From Malania oleifera (lineage: Eukaryota > Streptophyta > Magnoliopsida > Santalales > Ximeniaceae), in assembly GCF_029873635.1 (NCBI RefSeq), contig NC_080423.1, forward strand, positions 95,203,191-95,267,190: a stretch of 64,000 nt of DNA. The letters run 5' to 3'. Below, in pieces: positions 35,514 to 47,110 of this stretch. The stretch's first letter is position 1. The number at the start of each line of letters is the position of its first letter. The notes below the pieces were generated by a model. It was not told where the DNA came from. It saw nothing but the letters and a program-made list of their open reading frames with translations, and did not search any database. Made by a program: the position numbers and the translations under genes.

Positions 35514-35880
35514 TGTATAGTTAGAAGGTAATTATTATAATATCTCTATGTATAATTATATATGCTTGTAATAATATATACATGTAGTTGAAAATTATTA
35601 TTGTAGTTAAGAATCGGCAGTTAATAACATTTAAGGGTCCACATAGACATTGAATCTTGTGTACATTCTTGAGAATCTTAAAATGCAAATCAAATAAAAA
35701 TATTTCCTTAAGGAAGACATCTTTTAGAAATATTATTTCATGGCAATATCACTTATGTCACGAACCAAATTCTCTCTTAATAATTAAGAAGACAACTGCC
35801 CCCACGACATGGCACGGTAGAAATGCATCAGCAAGTAAGAGGGAGCATTAGGGGTGCAATTCCAGGTAGATACACTCACA
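34969..35880. other. AT-rich intergenic DNA with a CA/TA microsatellite
   Basis: A repeated phrase (ATTGAATGAGATTC, ATTGAATAAGATCT, AATTAGATGGGATC plus TTAAATTATTG) occurs at 35050-35165. (CA)n(TA)n spans about 35450-35509. No gene seen. Confidence 0.5.
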
Positions 35881-36032
35881 GAGCCAACGGTACCCGTGGA
35901 TGGTAAGAGTTTACTCTGTGAGCCAGTGGGGATTGTGGATGATGAGAGTTCACTTTGTGAGCCAGTGGGGACCGTGGATGATGAGAGTTCTTTGTGAGCC
36001 AGCGGGGACCGTGAATGGTAATGGAGATGTGT
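35881..36032. repeat. 39-bp tandem repeat, about four copies
   Basis: Units start with GAGCCAxxGG at 35881, 35920, 35959 and 35996. The first two are 39 bp and the last two 37 bp. The minus strand reads through as a 13-residue repeat (for example SHHPRSPLAHKVN) in one frame and a Ser/Thr-rich repeat (TVPTGSQSELSSS) in another. No domain is recognised around it, so a protein is not called. Confidence 0.8.
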
Positions 36033-37110
36033 CTTGGGAGTCGGGTTGACCGAACGTTCAACTGATGCACAGAAACTGTATTCGCATCTGGACTTTACCC
36101 TAATTAGCAAGACCTGAGAGTGGAAGACACTGATTTGTAGGTTTGATGCCGCACCAGGGGGTCTGAAGAGCTCGTTGGTGGTTGAAGTTCCGATGTAAAT
36201 AAAAAAAAAAATTAAGAATACAACAAGGTAAATGTGGGTACATCATTAAATGGTGTATTCTTTGCATGCCTGAGTTTTCAAGACATGGACCACTTAGTGT
36301 AGTTGACAACCCACTTGATGCAGCTAATGACCAACATTAATGTGGTGTTCGAGTTTTGGAAGCTCGAACAACTCTTGCGCTTATTGCCCCCATCGACTTG
36401 CTTTGTTTTTGGGATTCGCTCCTTGTTCATATCTTCAAGCTGCAAATTATCCTATATTTTAAAAATAATTTTAAAGATATCTATAACCCTATTTTAAAAA
36501 ATCAATATTATATAATATAGACTCGTGACTATTGCAGGTCCAGTCCAGACGACAATAGAGTAGCGATGGATTTACAGATTTACTTATCTCTATCCTTCCC
36601 TTACCTAATGCCACATACACCCATGATTACACATCATTATCAAGTTAAAAATGAGTAAACGTCTTAAAAATTAAATATATAAAAGAGATCTTTAAAATTT
36701 TAGAACCCTAAAAAAAAAACCCAAAGAAGAAAAGAGAATTGCATGGTAAAAAATTTGAAAGACTAAAATTAGTTTGCCTCCTTTTTAAGAAACCTCTCGT
36801 TTGCCCTATAAAATTTTTGACCTTCGGCTTGGGCGGCAACCCGCCAAAGCATAGACCTAAGCTTTTAAAATGTAGGGTACGGTGTTAGGTGGGAAAGAGA
36901 AGGCTAGCACTGGAGAATGGTAAGAGTGGCCAAAAAGAAAGAGAAAAAAAAAAAAAGAGTTGCAGAAAAGGACCTAACAGTGGTAACGTGTGAACAGAGA
37001 CAAAGCCCGTACGCCCTGGTTCATGAGCCTGCGTACCTCGGCCCCAAATAACACAGCGTGGAAAGGGATGGCAGCATGTCCGAGACAATACGAAAATTAT
37101 TTGAATAAGA
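36033..37110. other. Intergenic DNA, no gene seen
   Basis: Short ORFs only, none recognised. Poly-A tracts lie near 36710 and 36940. Confidence 0.45.
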
Positions 37111-37240
37111 TATATGAAGACTTAGTGATTTGGAATTTGAATTTAAATAAAAATTTAATATAATTTAATATTTATTTTTATTCAGATTTTATATAAATTT
37201 AAATTTAAAATCTTTGAAGGTACAGAATTAGAGATTTTGA
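37111..37240. repeat. AT-rich inverted repeat, MITE-like
   Basis: GATTTGGAATTTGAATTTAA (about 37117-37136) is largely complementary to ATTTAAATTTAAAATC at about 37196-37212, giving a potential hairpin. No clear TSD. Confidence 0.3.
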
Positions 37241-37380
37241 ATGATTATGAAAAAAATAATAGACTTTTTAGAATTTACGTCCATCTTTTTTTGAAAATAT
37301 TTAGAAAATGAGTCTTATTTACATGGATTCTAGAAGCAGTTTCTATTTTGTATATTTTTTTTTTATGATTTTTTTGAGAG

Positions 37381-37663
37381 ATTGCTTGAATCTTATATAT
37401 AAAAAAAAGGTTCATCTCTAGAGTTTCGTTTGATGTATTTTGTTTTAATTTTGGTTATATTTATATTCTTATTTTTTTGTTAATTATGTTTAGTTTTATT
37501 GACTTAATTTGGTTGGTTGCTGGTATTGGTTTTTTGGGAAGGTTTTTCTATACTCTCCATTTTGTTTTATCTTGTAACCACGGTATTCCTCTATCAAAAG
37601 TGAATGTATATTAATAAATAAATGGAGGTTCTACATTTTTTTCTTAAAAAAAATAAAAGTAAA
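37381..37663 (+). mobile_element. Second 5'-truncated LINE 3' tail
   Basis: It carries CTTGTAACCACGGTATTCC, TCAAAAGTGAATG, AATAAATAAATGGAGGTTC and an A-rich tail, matching the tail at 13930-14042 in order and spacing. The 5' limit is approximate, and no coding part is left. Confidence 0.58.
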
Positions 37664-40431
37664 TAAATATATATATAAAGGGACAAAATTGATGTCATGG
37701 TTCGAGTGTGGAAGCTCTTGACAGGTGAGCAAACATTCTCAATATCTTTAAGGGTAAATATTTAACGACACCCTTGTTGTGGCTGTTTCGCCTCTCAAGT
37801 TGTTACCAAGGCTTTGTCACAATGTCATATTTTGACTTTTGATTAGTTATCTTTTTCTGAGAAGTATGATGCAGTTTTGAGATTTATGCCATTTTTTGAG
37901 TTTTTGATTTGTTGAGATTCCTTTGTTCACATAATTTATGAGAGATAGTTGTGTTAGACCTATTAGTTGTGATGATATTTTATTTCTAGATGCCTTAATA
38001 TTTGCAATTTAGTTTAGGTAAATTTAGCTAATTGAATTAATCGAAAATTCGATTCAGTCGAGTAATGGTCAATTAATAGGGTTAATTCTGTCGGTTCGGT
38101 TATGAAAATTCTTAATTGAAAAAATTCAGTTAATTTGATTAGTTGTCTGAATTGCCCAAACCGTTCGAATGCTTACCCCTATCTCAATTTTTTTTTTTTT
38201 TGTAAATATAAGATAAAATTTGTGTTTTTATAACAAATACCATATTTAAAACTCTTGAAATTAAAAAGAAAATCTATAAAAGTCGAGACCTTTTTGTAAA
38301 ATCTTATGATGCATTAATATCTTTTATCTTAATTATAAATTTATTATTTACTAAGATTATTCAATTATTATAAGCTGGGACAGTATTTTCCCATTGGGAA
38401 GAAAAGGGGGAAAGGTGCCCCTCGTAAATGGGGACTGCATCTGCAATCCTAGAGATTTGAAAAGTAGGGGGGACCGAGTCAACGAAATTAGGGCGCGTTT
38501 GGCACTGTAATTAAAAAAAATATGTGTAACCAAATTAAGTAATTAATCACAGGTCAAAATTGATGGTCGGAAGTGGTCCTCCTAGGTCAACGACATAGAT
38601 GCACCGGAATTGCGCCTTCTTTTATTCGCCACTTATTAAATATTTGTTTTCAACATTTTTCCATTTCCCATACTTTTTTCTTATTATATCATTTTGTTTT
38701 TTGTAATGATAAATTACAGTCTATGAATCAATCAATAGTTTGTTTTTTTATTCTTATAACGATGAATCACATTAGTAGTGATTTCTTTTTTCTTTTCACA
38801 TTAATAAATATATTGGAAATATATTTTTTTATTTTTATCTTTTTTGTTTTCTAGTGTTGTTTAAATTTTTACAGTATAAAAATATTTTATTATGGATTTC
38901 GTAATATTTTATATTCTCTTTTTTTGATTAATACATTTTAAGAGTATATTGCATATATAGTACTTTTGGGTGATCACTATCTTGTGAAACATGCAACAAT
39001 TATGATGAATAATATGAAAAAATACAGAGATAAAGAAAATAAGAAAAATACACAGATTTAATATGATTCGACAATATATCTACATTTACAGGAGCGAGCC
39101 AGATTGATTTTAAAGTTTAAAAATTATATATATATATATATATTATTTTGTTTGCTTGGATAGTTCAAGCTTCGACTAAATCAATTAGGGTTAGAAATGA
39201 GTCAAAATTGAGCTTAACTTTAGTCGAGGCGACAAGTAGGGTTATATAACCTTACTTGTCACGTCGACTAAAGCTCACCTAATATAAACAAATGAACAAA
39301 ATTTGAGCATAATTTAATTTAATTTAAATTCATTCCAAATTAGTAAATAAGTTAAAGTACAGAAGTAATTAAATAATTGATAATTAATAAATATAATATG
39401 AGAAAAAAGAATAGATTTTAAAGTTTAAAAATTAAAAATTTAATAAAACTAATATCGAATTCGTTTATAAACTAATAACAAGTTGCGGGCTAATTCAAGC
39501 TTAATTTTGATTTCGGAGAATCATTACTGAGTAATAACTTACAAACAGTTTCACTTATTTGTGACCTAAAGCAATTAGTCCCTCAAACTTGAACTTTTGT
39601 CTTCACAATTTTTTTTTCTTTTGAATGAGCCTTGATTATCAGTGACACTCCAATTTGTTGTTTGTTTTTTTGGGAGAGGAAAAGGGTGCCATCATGAAAT
39701 TGAAAATCTCAAAAATGTTCCCCACAAGTTGGATTTTGGGCGCTAAGTAACAAAAATCAGTGTCATTAAACTGACATGAACGCAGAGCCTTTTCCCTCCC
39801 CCTTTTCTCATCTACTCTGTAACCAATACCTAATACCCCATTTCATTTTACTGTAATAATTTTTAATCAATGCAATTAACAGGACTTAACAATGACCACT
39901 GCCCAATGCCCAGTTGGGTCTTTTCCATTCCAACTCCATCCATGAACACGTCAAATGCTCAACGACGAGGCACGGTCCAGAGGCCTACAGATGCCAAAGA
40001 GCTACCCCGAAAAAGGCAGCCCCCTCAACCGACCTCCACTCTACTCCACCGTGACTCTCTTTCCGCCGCCGCAGCCGCCGCCGTGTACCGCCTCTTCCGG
40101 CGTCTCACCTCCCCGGATTCCCCCCCCACCCACACTCCAACCATTTGTTCACTTGTGCTCAGCTCTTTCTTCCTCGTACGCATAATCCCAATTAGCCAAC
40201 GTTAACAACAATCCATACATATTATTCCATTTTTGTTTTTGCCACTGGCATTTATTCCCTGCCACAAATTCTCCCCCAATAGAAGACACCCAACAAACCG
40301 CCACCGCCACCACCTCCTTCTCCGACGCCCCACCACCAGCCCCCATCTCCTTATGATTTTTTCCTCTGCTTGAGCTTCCTTCTGGGCTGTTACACAAGGA
40401 ACAGAGCTGCGGAAACATCCAAAAGCCGAGC
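37664..40431. other. Upstream flank of SCR, no other gene seen
   Basis: Mostly AT-rich. At about 39030-39115 a segment reading AGATTTAATATGATTCGACAA then ATATATCTACATTTACAGG resembles the inverted copia LTR signature seen at 12432. A CCG/CCA-rich stretch at 40040-40140 gives short ORFs on both strands without recognisable content and may be part of the SCR promoter region. Confidence 0.4.
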
Positions 40432-40464
40432 ATATATATTATATTATATTATATTATATTATAT
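40432..40464. repeat. (ATATT)n pentanucleotide repeat upstream of SCR
   Basis: ATATATT ATATT ATATT ATATT ATATT ATATG lies about 85 bp upstream of the SCR TATA box. Confidence 0.85.
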
Positions 40465-40547
40465 GTTGATAGTATTTTAACCAAAAAGGCATAGGCGGTC
40501 GCGTCAGGTTGAGACTTGTGACTTTAGAGTTGGGAGAAAAAGGGAGA

Positions 40548-40555
40548 TATAAATA
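40548..40555 (+). promoter_or_regulatory. SCR TATA box
   Basis: TATAAATA lies 207 bp before the SCR ATG, with a C/T-rich likely leader start about 25-35 bp downstream (TCTCTGTCTCAATC, 40571 on). The TSS is inferred at about 40575-40590. Confidence 0.55.
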
Positions 40556-40605
40556 AGAATCCCGAAGCCTTCTCTGTCTCAATCTTCATACCGTTATCTG
40601 CTTGG

Positions 40606-40665
40606 ATGTCCATTCTCTCTCCGGTCCCCATTTCAAGATCTCCCATGCCCCCTACCCTGCTGTGA
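40606..40665 (+). CDS. Upstream ORF 1 in the SCR leader (19 aa)
   Basis: ATG at 40606 (weak context, T at -3) opens a 19-residue frame that ends TGA at 40663-40665: MSILSPVPISRSPMPPTLL. It lies wholly within the inferred 5' UTR. It could lower translation of SCR. Whether it is in the mRNA depends on the real TSS. Confidence 0.35.
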   Translation: MSILSPVPISRSPMPPTLL

Positions 40666-40699
40666 TATATCCCCCATAGTCTCCCAATTCAATTGCTCT

Positions 40700-40834
40700 A
40701 TGTCGAATCAGTACTGTTTCCGGAATACCCATATCCTTTTTCTTCAATCTGGTTGGCCGTCATGGCTGCTTCTGCTTTGCTCGGTGACAATGGCGCCGAC
40801 GATGGCGATAAAAATAGCAGCGGCAGCCCTTTGA
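40700..40834 (+). CDS. Upstream ORF 2, overlapping the SCR start out of frame (44 aa)
   Basis: ATG at 40700 (weak context) reads in a different frame across the SCR start at 40762 and ends at TGA 40832-40834, overlapping the main ORF by 73 bp. A ribosome that starts here cannot reach the SCR ATG by ordinary re-initiation. The SCR ATG has G at -3 and +4, a strong context, so leaky scanning is likely. Confidence 0.35.
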   Translation: MSNQYCFRNTHILFLQSGWPSWLLLLCSVTMAPTMAIKIAAAAL

Positions 40835-43748
40835 GCGCCTCCGATAAGACTAGCGGTGAATACCCACAGTTCGTATCCGACGGGAAGATGGTGAGGAAGA
40901 GGATGGCTTCTGAGATGGAGCAACTGCAAACCAGCGATTATAATAGGTTTCCTCGCCGGATTACGGACGCTTCACCAGCGGCGAATCATTTTTCCGGCGT
41001 CGATTGCCCGTCCCTGACCTTCGCGGCAGGCGGAGATGTTGCTTCACGAGACAACAACATCGGCAACCCTAACCACTCTAATTTGCTACCTTCTTCCACT
41101 AACTCCACCGTGACGTCAGGGGTTTGTGGGTTCTCCGGCCTGCCCTTGTTCCCGCCGGAGAGAAATCGAAACGCGACGGTCGCCGCAGGCGTTTTTGTCT
41201 CTTCTGCTGCGGCTACCGTTACCCCCATCGCAAGTGCTCCTTCTTCCATGGAGGACCCATCTGCGACGGCGTGGATTGACAGCGTCATAAGGGACCTAAT
41301 CCACAGCTCCACCGCCGTCTCGGTTCCCCAAATCATTCAAAACGTGAGAGAGATCATCTACCCTTGTAACCCTCACCTGGCGTCGCTCCTTGAGTACCGG
41401 CTACGCTCGCTCACGGAGCCCATCCCAAATCAACCGGAAGCGAGGAGGAAGGAAGTGCACCCGGCGGATATTCCGAGGAATTATCCCCGGCAAGGACCGG
41501 TGCAAGAGTCCGCCGGACTTAAGCTCTATCTGGACTCCAGTGCTCTAGAGAACGACCCTTTTGCCCTTTCGAATTCCGTGGCTTCGCCGGCAATGAATCA
41601 GTATTCCAACTGGGGCGTAACGGTACCTACCACCACCGCCGTTGCCGCCACCATGGGCCGAGGCGGAGGAACCAACCAACAGTTTCAAGACCGTCAAGCC
41701 AGCGCTGCTTCTGTTAAGCCGGTACTCTCGTTGAAGCAAGTGCAACCGCCTCGGCCGCCTCCGCCCACGGAGGAACAACCGCAGGCGAGCTCTTCTCCTG
41801 CGGAAACAGAAGCAGCGACAGTGACCACCGCACCGCCGCCGCCGTCGACGGCGGTCCTAACCAGAGAGCAGAAAGAGGAAATGCGGCAGCAGCAGAGAGA
41901 TGAAGAGGGTCTCCACCTACTGACCCTTCTGCTTCAGTGCGCGGAGGCGGTGTCGGCTGACAACTTCGAGGAAGCGAACCGGATGCTGCTGGAAATCTCG
42001 GAGCTATCGACGCCGTTTGGCACGTCGGCGCAGCGGGTGGCGGCGTACTTCTCGGAAGCGATGTCCGCGAGGCTCGTGAGCTCGTGCCTGGGGATCTATG
42101 CGTCGCCGCAGGCGGTTCCGCACAGCCAGAAGATCGTCGCCGCCTTCCAAGTTTTCAACGGCATAAGCCCCTTCGTCAAGTTCTCGCACTTCACGGCGAA
42201 CCAGGCTATCCAAGAGGCCTTCGAGAGAGAGGCCCGAGTTCACATCATAGATCTGGACATCATGCAGGGGTTGCAGTGGCCGGGGCTGTTCCACGTTCTG
42301 GCGTCGCGGCCCGGGGGCCCGCCGTTCGTTAGGCTGACGGGGCTCGGAACCTCCATGGACGCTCTGGAGGCCACCGGAAAGCGGTTGTCGGATTTTGCAG
42401 AGAAATTAGGATTGCCGTTCGAGTTCTTTCCGGTGGCGGAGAAGGTGGGGAACCTGGACCCAGAAAGGCTGAATGTGAGCCAGAGGGAGGCCGTGGCAGT
42501 GCACTGGTTGCAGCATTCGCTCTACGACGTCACCGGCTCAGACAACAACACGCTTTGGCTCTTGCAGAGGTAAGCTCTAGTAATGGACCTGACGAGATCC
42601 AAATCTTTCTTTACAGTTTGATTCCAAAAAGCACTCACTATATTCGACTTTTTGTTCTAACCAAAATGATTTTGCTTTTGTTGTTTCTCAAAAACGTTTT
42701 GAAAAAAAAAAAATGAAAACCCAATTGAAGAATGAAGCGTAATTTTCATCTTTCTGATTTGTTTTTGAGGAGGTCGGGGAGTCACCATCATCATTTCAGA
42801 AGCTTTTCTTTTCCCCTCCACTTTATGTTGCTCTTTTTGTGCAATAGTGAAGGGAGGGGTGAGGGCTTCTGCTGATCATTCCTGTTTTCTAAACACTGAC
42901 GTTCTGATCACCCAATTTCACCTTTTCCCATTCTAAAATCAGAAAGGCTGTTCTCACATATTCCTCAATTTTCAAGAAACCAAGAGGGTCTTCAAAAACA
43001 GATCGAAGAAGGGTCTTGCGTTTCATTCAAGAATAAAAAATGGGTCTCCATTAATTTCTGTTCCAAAAAATCAGAACTTCTTATTTTTAGTTAACTTCAA
43101 GTTATACTTTACTAAGGGGTCTTGCATTTCATTCAAGAATCAAAATGGGTCTCCATACATTTATGTTCAAAAATAAAAAATGGGTCTTCATGGGTACTTC
43201 TGATTTTCCCCTCAACTTCTACTTACTAACATGCACAAGCGTTGGTTTGGAACATGGGCTGTTCTTTTGGCCGGGGTGGCTTCTGCAGACTGGCTCCAAA
43301 GGTGGTGACTGTGGTGGAGCAGGACTTGAGCCACGCCGGGTCATTCCTGGGGAGGTTCGTGGAGGCCATACACTACTACTCGGCGCTGTTCGACTCGTTG
43401 GGGGCTAGCTATGGGGAGGAGAGCGAGGAACGGCACGTGGTGGAGCAGCAGCTGCTGTCGAGGGAGATCCGAAACGTGCTGGCGGTGGGTGGACCGTCTC
43501 GGAGCGGCCAGGTGAAGTTCCACAACTGGAGGGAGAAGCTGCAGGAGTCAGGCTTCCGGGGGATCTCTCTGGCTGGGAACGCCGCGTCGCTGGCCACGCT
43601 GCTTCTCGGGATGTTCCCGTCCGATGGGTACACCTTGGTGGAGGACAATGGCGCCCTCAAGCTGGGCTGGAAGGACCTCTGCTTGCTCACTGCTTCTGCC
43701 TGGAGGCCCTTTCATGCTACCACCACCCTTCACTATGCCGCCCGCTAG
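40762..43748 (+). CDS. SCR: SCARECROW GRAS-family transcription factor (two exons)
   Basis: Exon 1 is 40762-42569 and exon 2 is 43289-43748. The intron 42570-43288 has GTAAGC...TTCTGCAG ends and splits an Arg codon (AG|A). The joined frame is 755 codons, longer than Arabidopsis SCR (653) because of an extended N-terminus. The variable N-terminus keeps the SCR-specific blocks [43 protein letters not shown] and [16 protein letters not shown]. Pro/Gln-rich spacers follow, then [20 protein letters not shown] at about residue 380, where the GRAS domain starts. [11 protein letters not shown] is at residues 493-503, PFEFFP at 552-557 and the SAW end (ASAWRPF) near 738-744. The intron lies at the position known for SCR. 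I chose ATG 40762 because the open frame upstream has no in-frame ATG, and MAAS with strong context is a normal start. SCR acts with SHORT-ROOT in the nucleus to specify endodermis and the quiescent centre (established). No damage seen. Confidence 0.96.
43011..43173. repeat. Direct duplication inside the SCR intron
   Basis: GGGTCTTGCGTTTCATTCAA with following bases to about 43070 is repeated at 43117-43173 (GGGTCTTGCATTTCATTCAA), sharing GAAT-AAAATGGGTCTCCATnnATTTnTGTTC. A third partial copy of AATAAAAAATGGGTCTTC lies at about 43172-43189. Confidence 0.8.
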
Positions 43749-44709
43749 CTACTGTGCTTTAGCTGCCTCCAGCTAGTTTTTTACCCCAGTTCCCTCTTGG
43801 TTTCTAGCTAGGCGGATGCTTAATCGGAATATGCATATTGCATGCATGTGTTGTAGAGAATTGAAGCAGGCAGACTATTAACATTAATCTGATCTCCGTT
43901 GTATAATAATCTTCGAAACACCCATATATAAATAGTAGGCCGCAGCCTAGCCTAGCCTAGCCTAGCGTAGCCTAGCCTTTGACCAATTCTCAATTCAGTA
44001 GGCCAAATTGTTTTTGAATCATGGAACAAAATTCATTTTCTTTTTTCATCCAAAACTTGAATCGTCTTTGGTGCATTCTCACTCAAACTATGGTCTTGTA
44101 TCTTGTGGGGGGAATTATTATTATTTTTAATCGAATTTGGTATACGAAATGAATTCATAAGTGACTTAATTGTTTCACTTAAATATTTAATACAAAAAAT
44201 GCAAGAAAATAGGGAGAGAAATGAGGTTATACTTGGTTTGAGGAATACTTATTCTTAAGAATATGGTTTAATTAATGAACATAACAGGTCTCTCTTTTTA
44301 ATTGAATGGGGAATGTGAAATGAATAAAATCTAAAATATAAATTAAGATAAGGTTAAGCAAAGATAGGCTACCATAAATTTAGCTTATTCTACTATTATT
44401 ACCAATTATTATCTCTTGATCAGTCAAATCAAATCATCTTTTAAAAACATGTCGGTCGAAACATATCATTCTATAAAATCTATTTTTTTAAGACAATTAA
44501 AAATTTTAAAAAGTAAATATTAATAGTTTGTAGAATAAAATTTTTATTTATTAATTTTATATTTTTTAAAATTTTTTTCTTATATTTTTTGATATCTAAA
44601 TATAAAAAAATTGAATTCTTTCTCATTTTCTTTTGGCTATGTTTCGGACCTTGAATTTAGATTTAAATGAATTTGGATAAATTTTAATATAACTTTATAT
44701 AACATCTTA
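43749..44709. other. 3' flank of SCR
   Basis: A (CCTAG)n pentanucleotide repeat spans 43944-43977. Possible poly(A) signals are AATAAT (about 43905) and ATAAAT (about 43928). The rest is AT-rich, and at about 44645-44680 a short arm (GACCTTGAATTTAGATTTAA) is inverted relative to sequence at 49578-49607. Confidence 0.5.
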
Positions 44710-44920
44710 TGCTGGTGTGAGCTATCATTATAAACAACTAAGAGAGATTTGAGGCATTTGAAATTTGTAACATCCCAAAATCAAGGGTGGTTAGCTTGAG
44801 TCTAGGAGATGAAAATTTGTATAGCAAAGTTAAGTTTTTTTTGTATATAAGAAAGGACAGATGGCTGAAAAAAAAAAAAAAAAGATGAAGAGGTTGAATA
44901 CAAAAGACAAATTTTTTACA
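44710..44920 (+). repeat. 5' LTR of the copia element
   Basis: 211 bp, TGCTGGTGTGAG...TTTTTTACA, matching 49366-49574 (TGTTGGTGTGAA...TTTTGTACA) with few differences. An A-rich run (about 44869-44883) varies in length between the two. Confidence 0.92.
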
Positions 44921-44932
44921 TGGTATCAAAGC
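44921..44932 (+). other. Primer binding site of the copia element
   Basis: TGGTATCAAAGC directly follows the LTR end. tRNA-Met type with one difference from the common TGGTATCAGAGC. Confidence 0.85.
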
Positions 44933-44980
44933 TAAACGAGTTCTGGCTTCCTGTATTGCATCCTAATCATACCTCTATTC

Positions 44981-46060
44981 ATGGCGGACTCTGATGATCT
45001 GAACTCTTCTGGCGACACGTCCAATCTCTCTGATTCTATCCTTGAATTGACTACAAGGATGACCGAGGTTTTGAACAACACTCGGACCCCGACCATCACC
45101 ACTGAAACATCCGCTGCTCCGATCGGCATTAAGTTGGATGGTTCCAACTATGCACTATGGTCCCAGGTTGTTGAGATGTATATCTCTGGCAAGGACAAAC
45201 TGGGGTACATTAATGGCGACTTTCCCCAGCCGCTATCCACTAATCCCTCCTTTCGTAAGTGGCGCACCGATAACGCCATTGTTAAAGGTTGGTTAATTTC
45301 TTCCATGGATTCGTCCTTGATTGGCAATTTTATTTGGTTTTCTACGGCAAAGGCGGTTTGGGATTCCATTGCCACTACCTTCTTTGATGGTAATGATACA
45401 TCACAAGTGTATGATCTTCGATGCCGTGTGACACGGCTAAAGCAAGCCACTGACTCGCTGGAAAAATATTATACTGAGTTGCAGGGTTTATGGCGTGAAA
45501 TTGATTTTCGTCGGCTAAATCCTATGGAATGCTCTGTTGATATTCAGCATTATAATAGGATCATCCAGGAAGACCGTGTTTATGTGTTTTTGGAAGGTCT
45601 TGACGATCGGCTAGACAAAATACGGGCTGATGTTTTGTAGATGAAACCATTTCCTACTGTCGAACAAGCGTATGCGCGTGTTAGACGGGAGGCTATTCGA
45701 CAGTAGGTTATGACTACCCATGACCCTGATGGGCTCCAGGGGACTGTCTTGGCCTCAAAATCACTTACCTTAAGCACATCTACCCCTGGTAAATCTTCCA
45801 AGCCCCGAAATTCCACTGATTCGAAAAAATGTTCTCATTGTGGAAACCAGAAGCACACACGTGAAACCTGTTTCAAATTGCATGGGTACCCTGATTGGTG
45901 GCATGAACTTCAAGCCCGTAAATGTCCTGTTGGAACCGGAACGAATGGAAATTTAGGCACAGCTGCTGCTGCAACATCCACGGACGCTTCTCCTAATTTG
46001 AACTCAGGTATCCCTAATCTTGCTCTTCCTACCTCCCACCGAGATGCAGACTGTAGTGCA
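44981..46060 (+). pseudogene. copia gag with zinc knuckle
   Basis: ATG 44981 opens MADSDDLNSSGDTSNLSDSI. IGIKLDGSNYALWSQVVEMY and DKLGYINGDFPQP are the UBN2-type gag core. TAG at 45638-45640 and at 45704-45706 interrupt the frame without shifting it; both could be single C to T changes of Gln codons. The frame then reaches the CCHC knuckle CSHCGNQKHTRETC (45830-45871) followed by FKLHGYPDWW. Gag forms the particle and binds the RNA in intact elements. Confidence 0.85.
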
Positions 46061-47110
46061 TGGCTTCTTGACTCGGGGGCCACTAACCATATGACTTTGG
46101 CTACCTCGGACTTCTCTCATAGCTCTCTTTCGCAACGCACCAGCATAGTCAATGCAAATGGTGTTATCTCACAAGTCACTGGCGCTGGTTCTGTGACTTT
46201 ATCTCCATCCCTACATTTATCTAATACTTTACTTGTTCCGTCTTTATTCCATAAATTGTTGTCTGTGAGTCAGCTTACTGCAGACCTTGGGTGTGTTGTG
46301 CTTATTTATCCCAATTTTTGTCTTATTCAGGATATTCTCACCAAGGAGATAATTGGACGTGGTACTAAGAGGGAGGGATTATATTATGTGGAAGACATTA
46401 GTATCGGCCAGGCCAATCACATGAACCATCCGCATGCCGATAAAGAGACACTACTTTGGTTGTGGCATCGACGCTTGGGACACCCATCTTTTCCTTATTT
46501 GAAGCATGTTTTTCCTGATTTTTTTAAGCATTTACAGACTACTGATTTGAAATGTGACACTTGTATTTTGGCTAAAAGCCACCGCGCTACTTATCCTTTA
46601 AGTATGAATAAAAGTGACACTCAATTTACGTTAATTCACTCTGATGTATGGGATCCTCACCTGTTACTAATATGTCTGGCTTTCGTTGGTTTGTGATTTT
46701 TGTGGATGACTGTACTCGTATGACATGGCTTTATTTGATGAAACACAAAGATGAGGTTCTTAGTGTGTTTGAAACATTCCATGCTATGGTTGGTACTCAG
46801 TACGGTGCCACCATGAAGGTTCTCCGCTCTGATAATGGTGGTGAATATGTCAATAAGCACCTTAAAGCGTACTTTACTCAACATGGTTTAATTCATGAAA
46901 CTTCATGCTCACAAACACCTCAACAGAACGGTGTTGCCGAGAGGAAAAGTAGACATGTTCTTGAGATTGCCCGTGCTTTGCTTCTCGGTGCTCATATGCC
47001 CAAACGTTTTTGGACCGATGCCGTCTCAACTGCTGTCCATCTTCTTAACAGAATGCCTTCCAAGGTTTTATCCTTTAAGACACCACTCCAATGTCTTTCT
47101 ACTTATGTGT
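46061..47110 (+). pseudogene. copia protease and integrase
   Basis: Protease active site WLLDSGATNHMT starts at 46061, with DSG at 46070-46078. The pre-integrase His/Cys region runs LWHRRLGHPSFPYLKHVFPD to CDTCILAKSHRA (about 46460-46590). Near 46650 the frame moves by one base, consistent with a one-base deletion in GTATGGGATCC. The DDE core follows in the new frame: FVDDCTRMTWLYLMKHKDEV (about 46700), VLRSDNGGEYVN (about 46820) and PQQNGVAERKSRHVLEIARA (about 46920-46975). The catalytic residues are still present, but the frameshift splits the polyprotein. Confidence 0.88.

Noticed and set aside
39870-40205. Pro/Ser-rich ORFs upstream of SCR
   Set aside because: No recognisable domain, overlapping frames open on both strands because of CCG/CCA richness, and no splice or start support.
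40693-40761. Upstream in-frame extension of SCR starting at a TTG codon
   Set aside because: There is no ATG in this part of the frame. The encoded residues do not resemble SCR N-termini, and ATG 40762 has strong context.
43145-43408. ORF crossing the SCR intron-exon 2 boundary
   Set aside because: It reads intron sequence and then exon 2 in the wrong frame. The splice sites and SCR homology settle the real frame.
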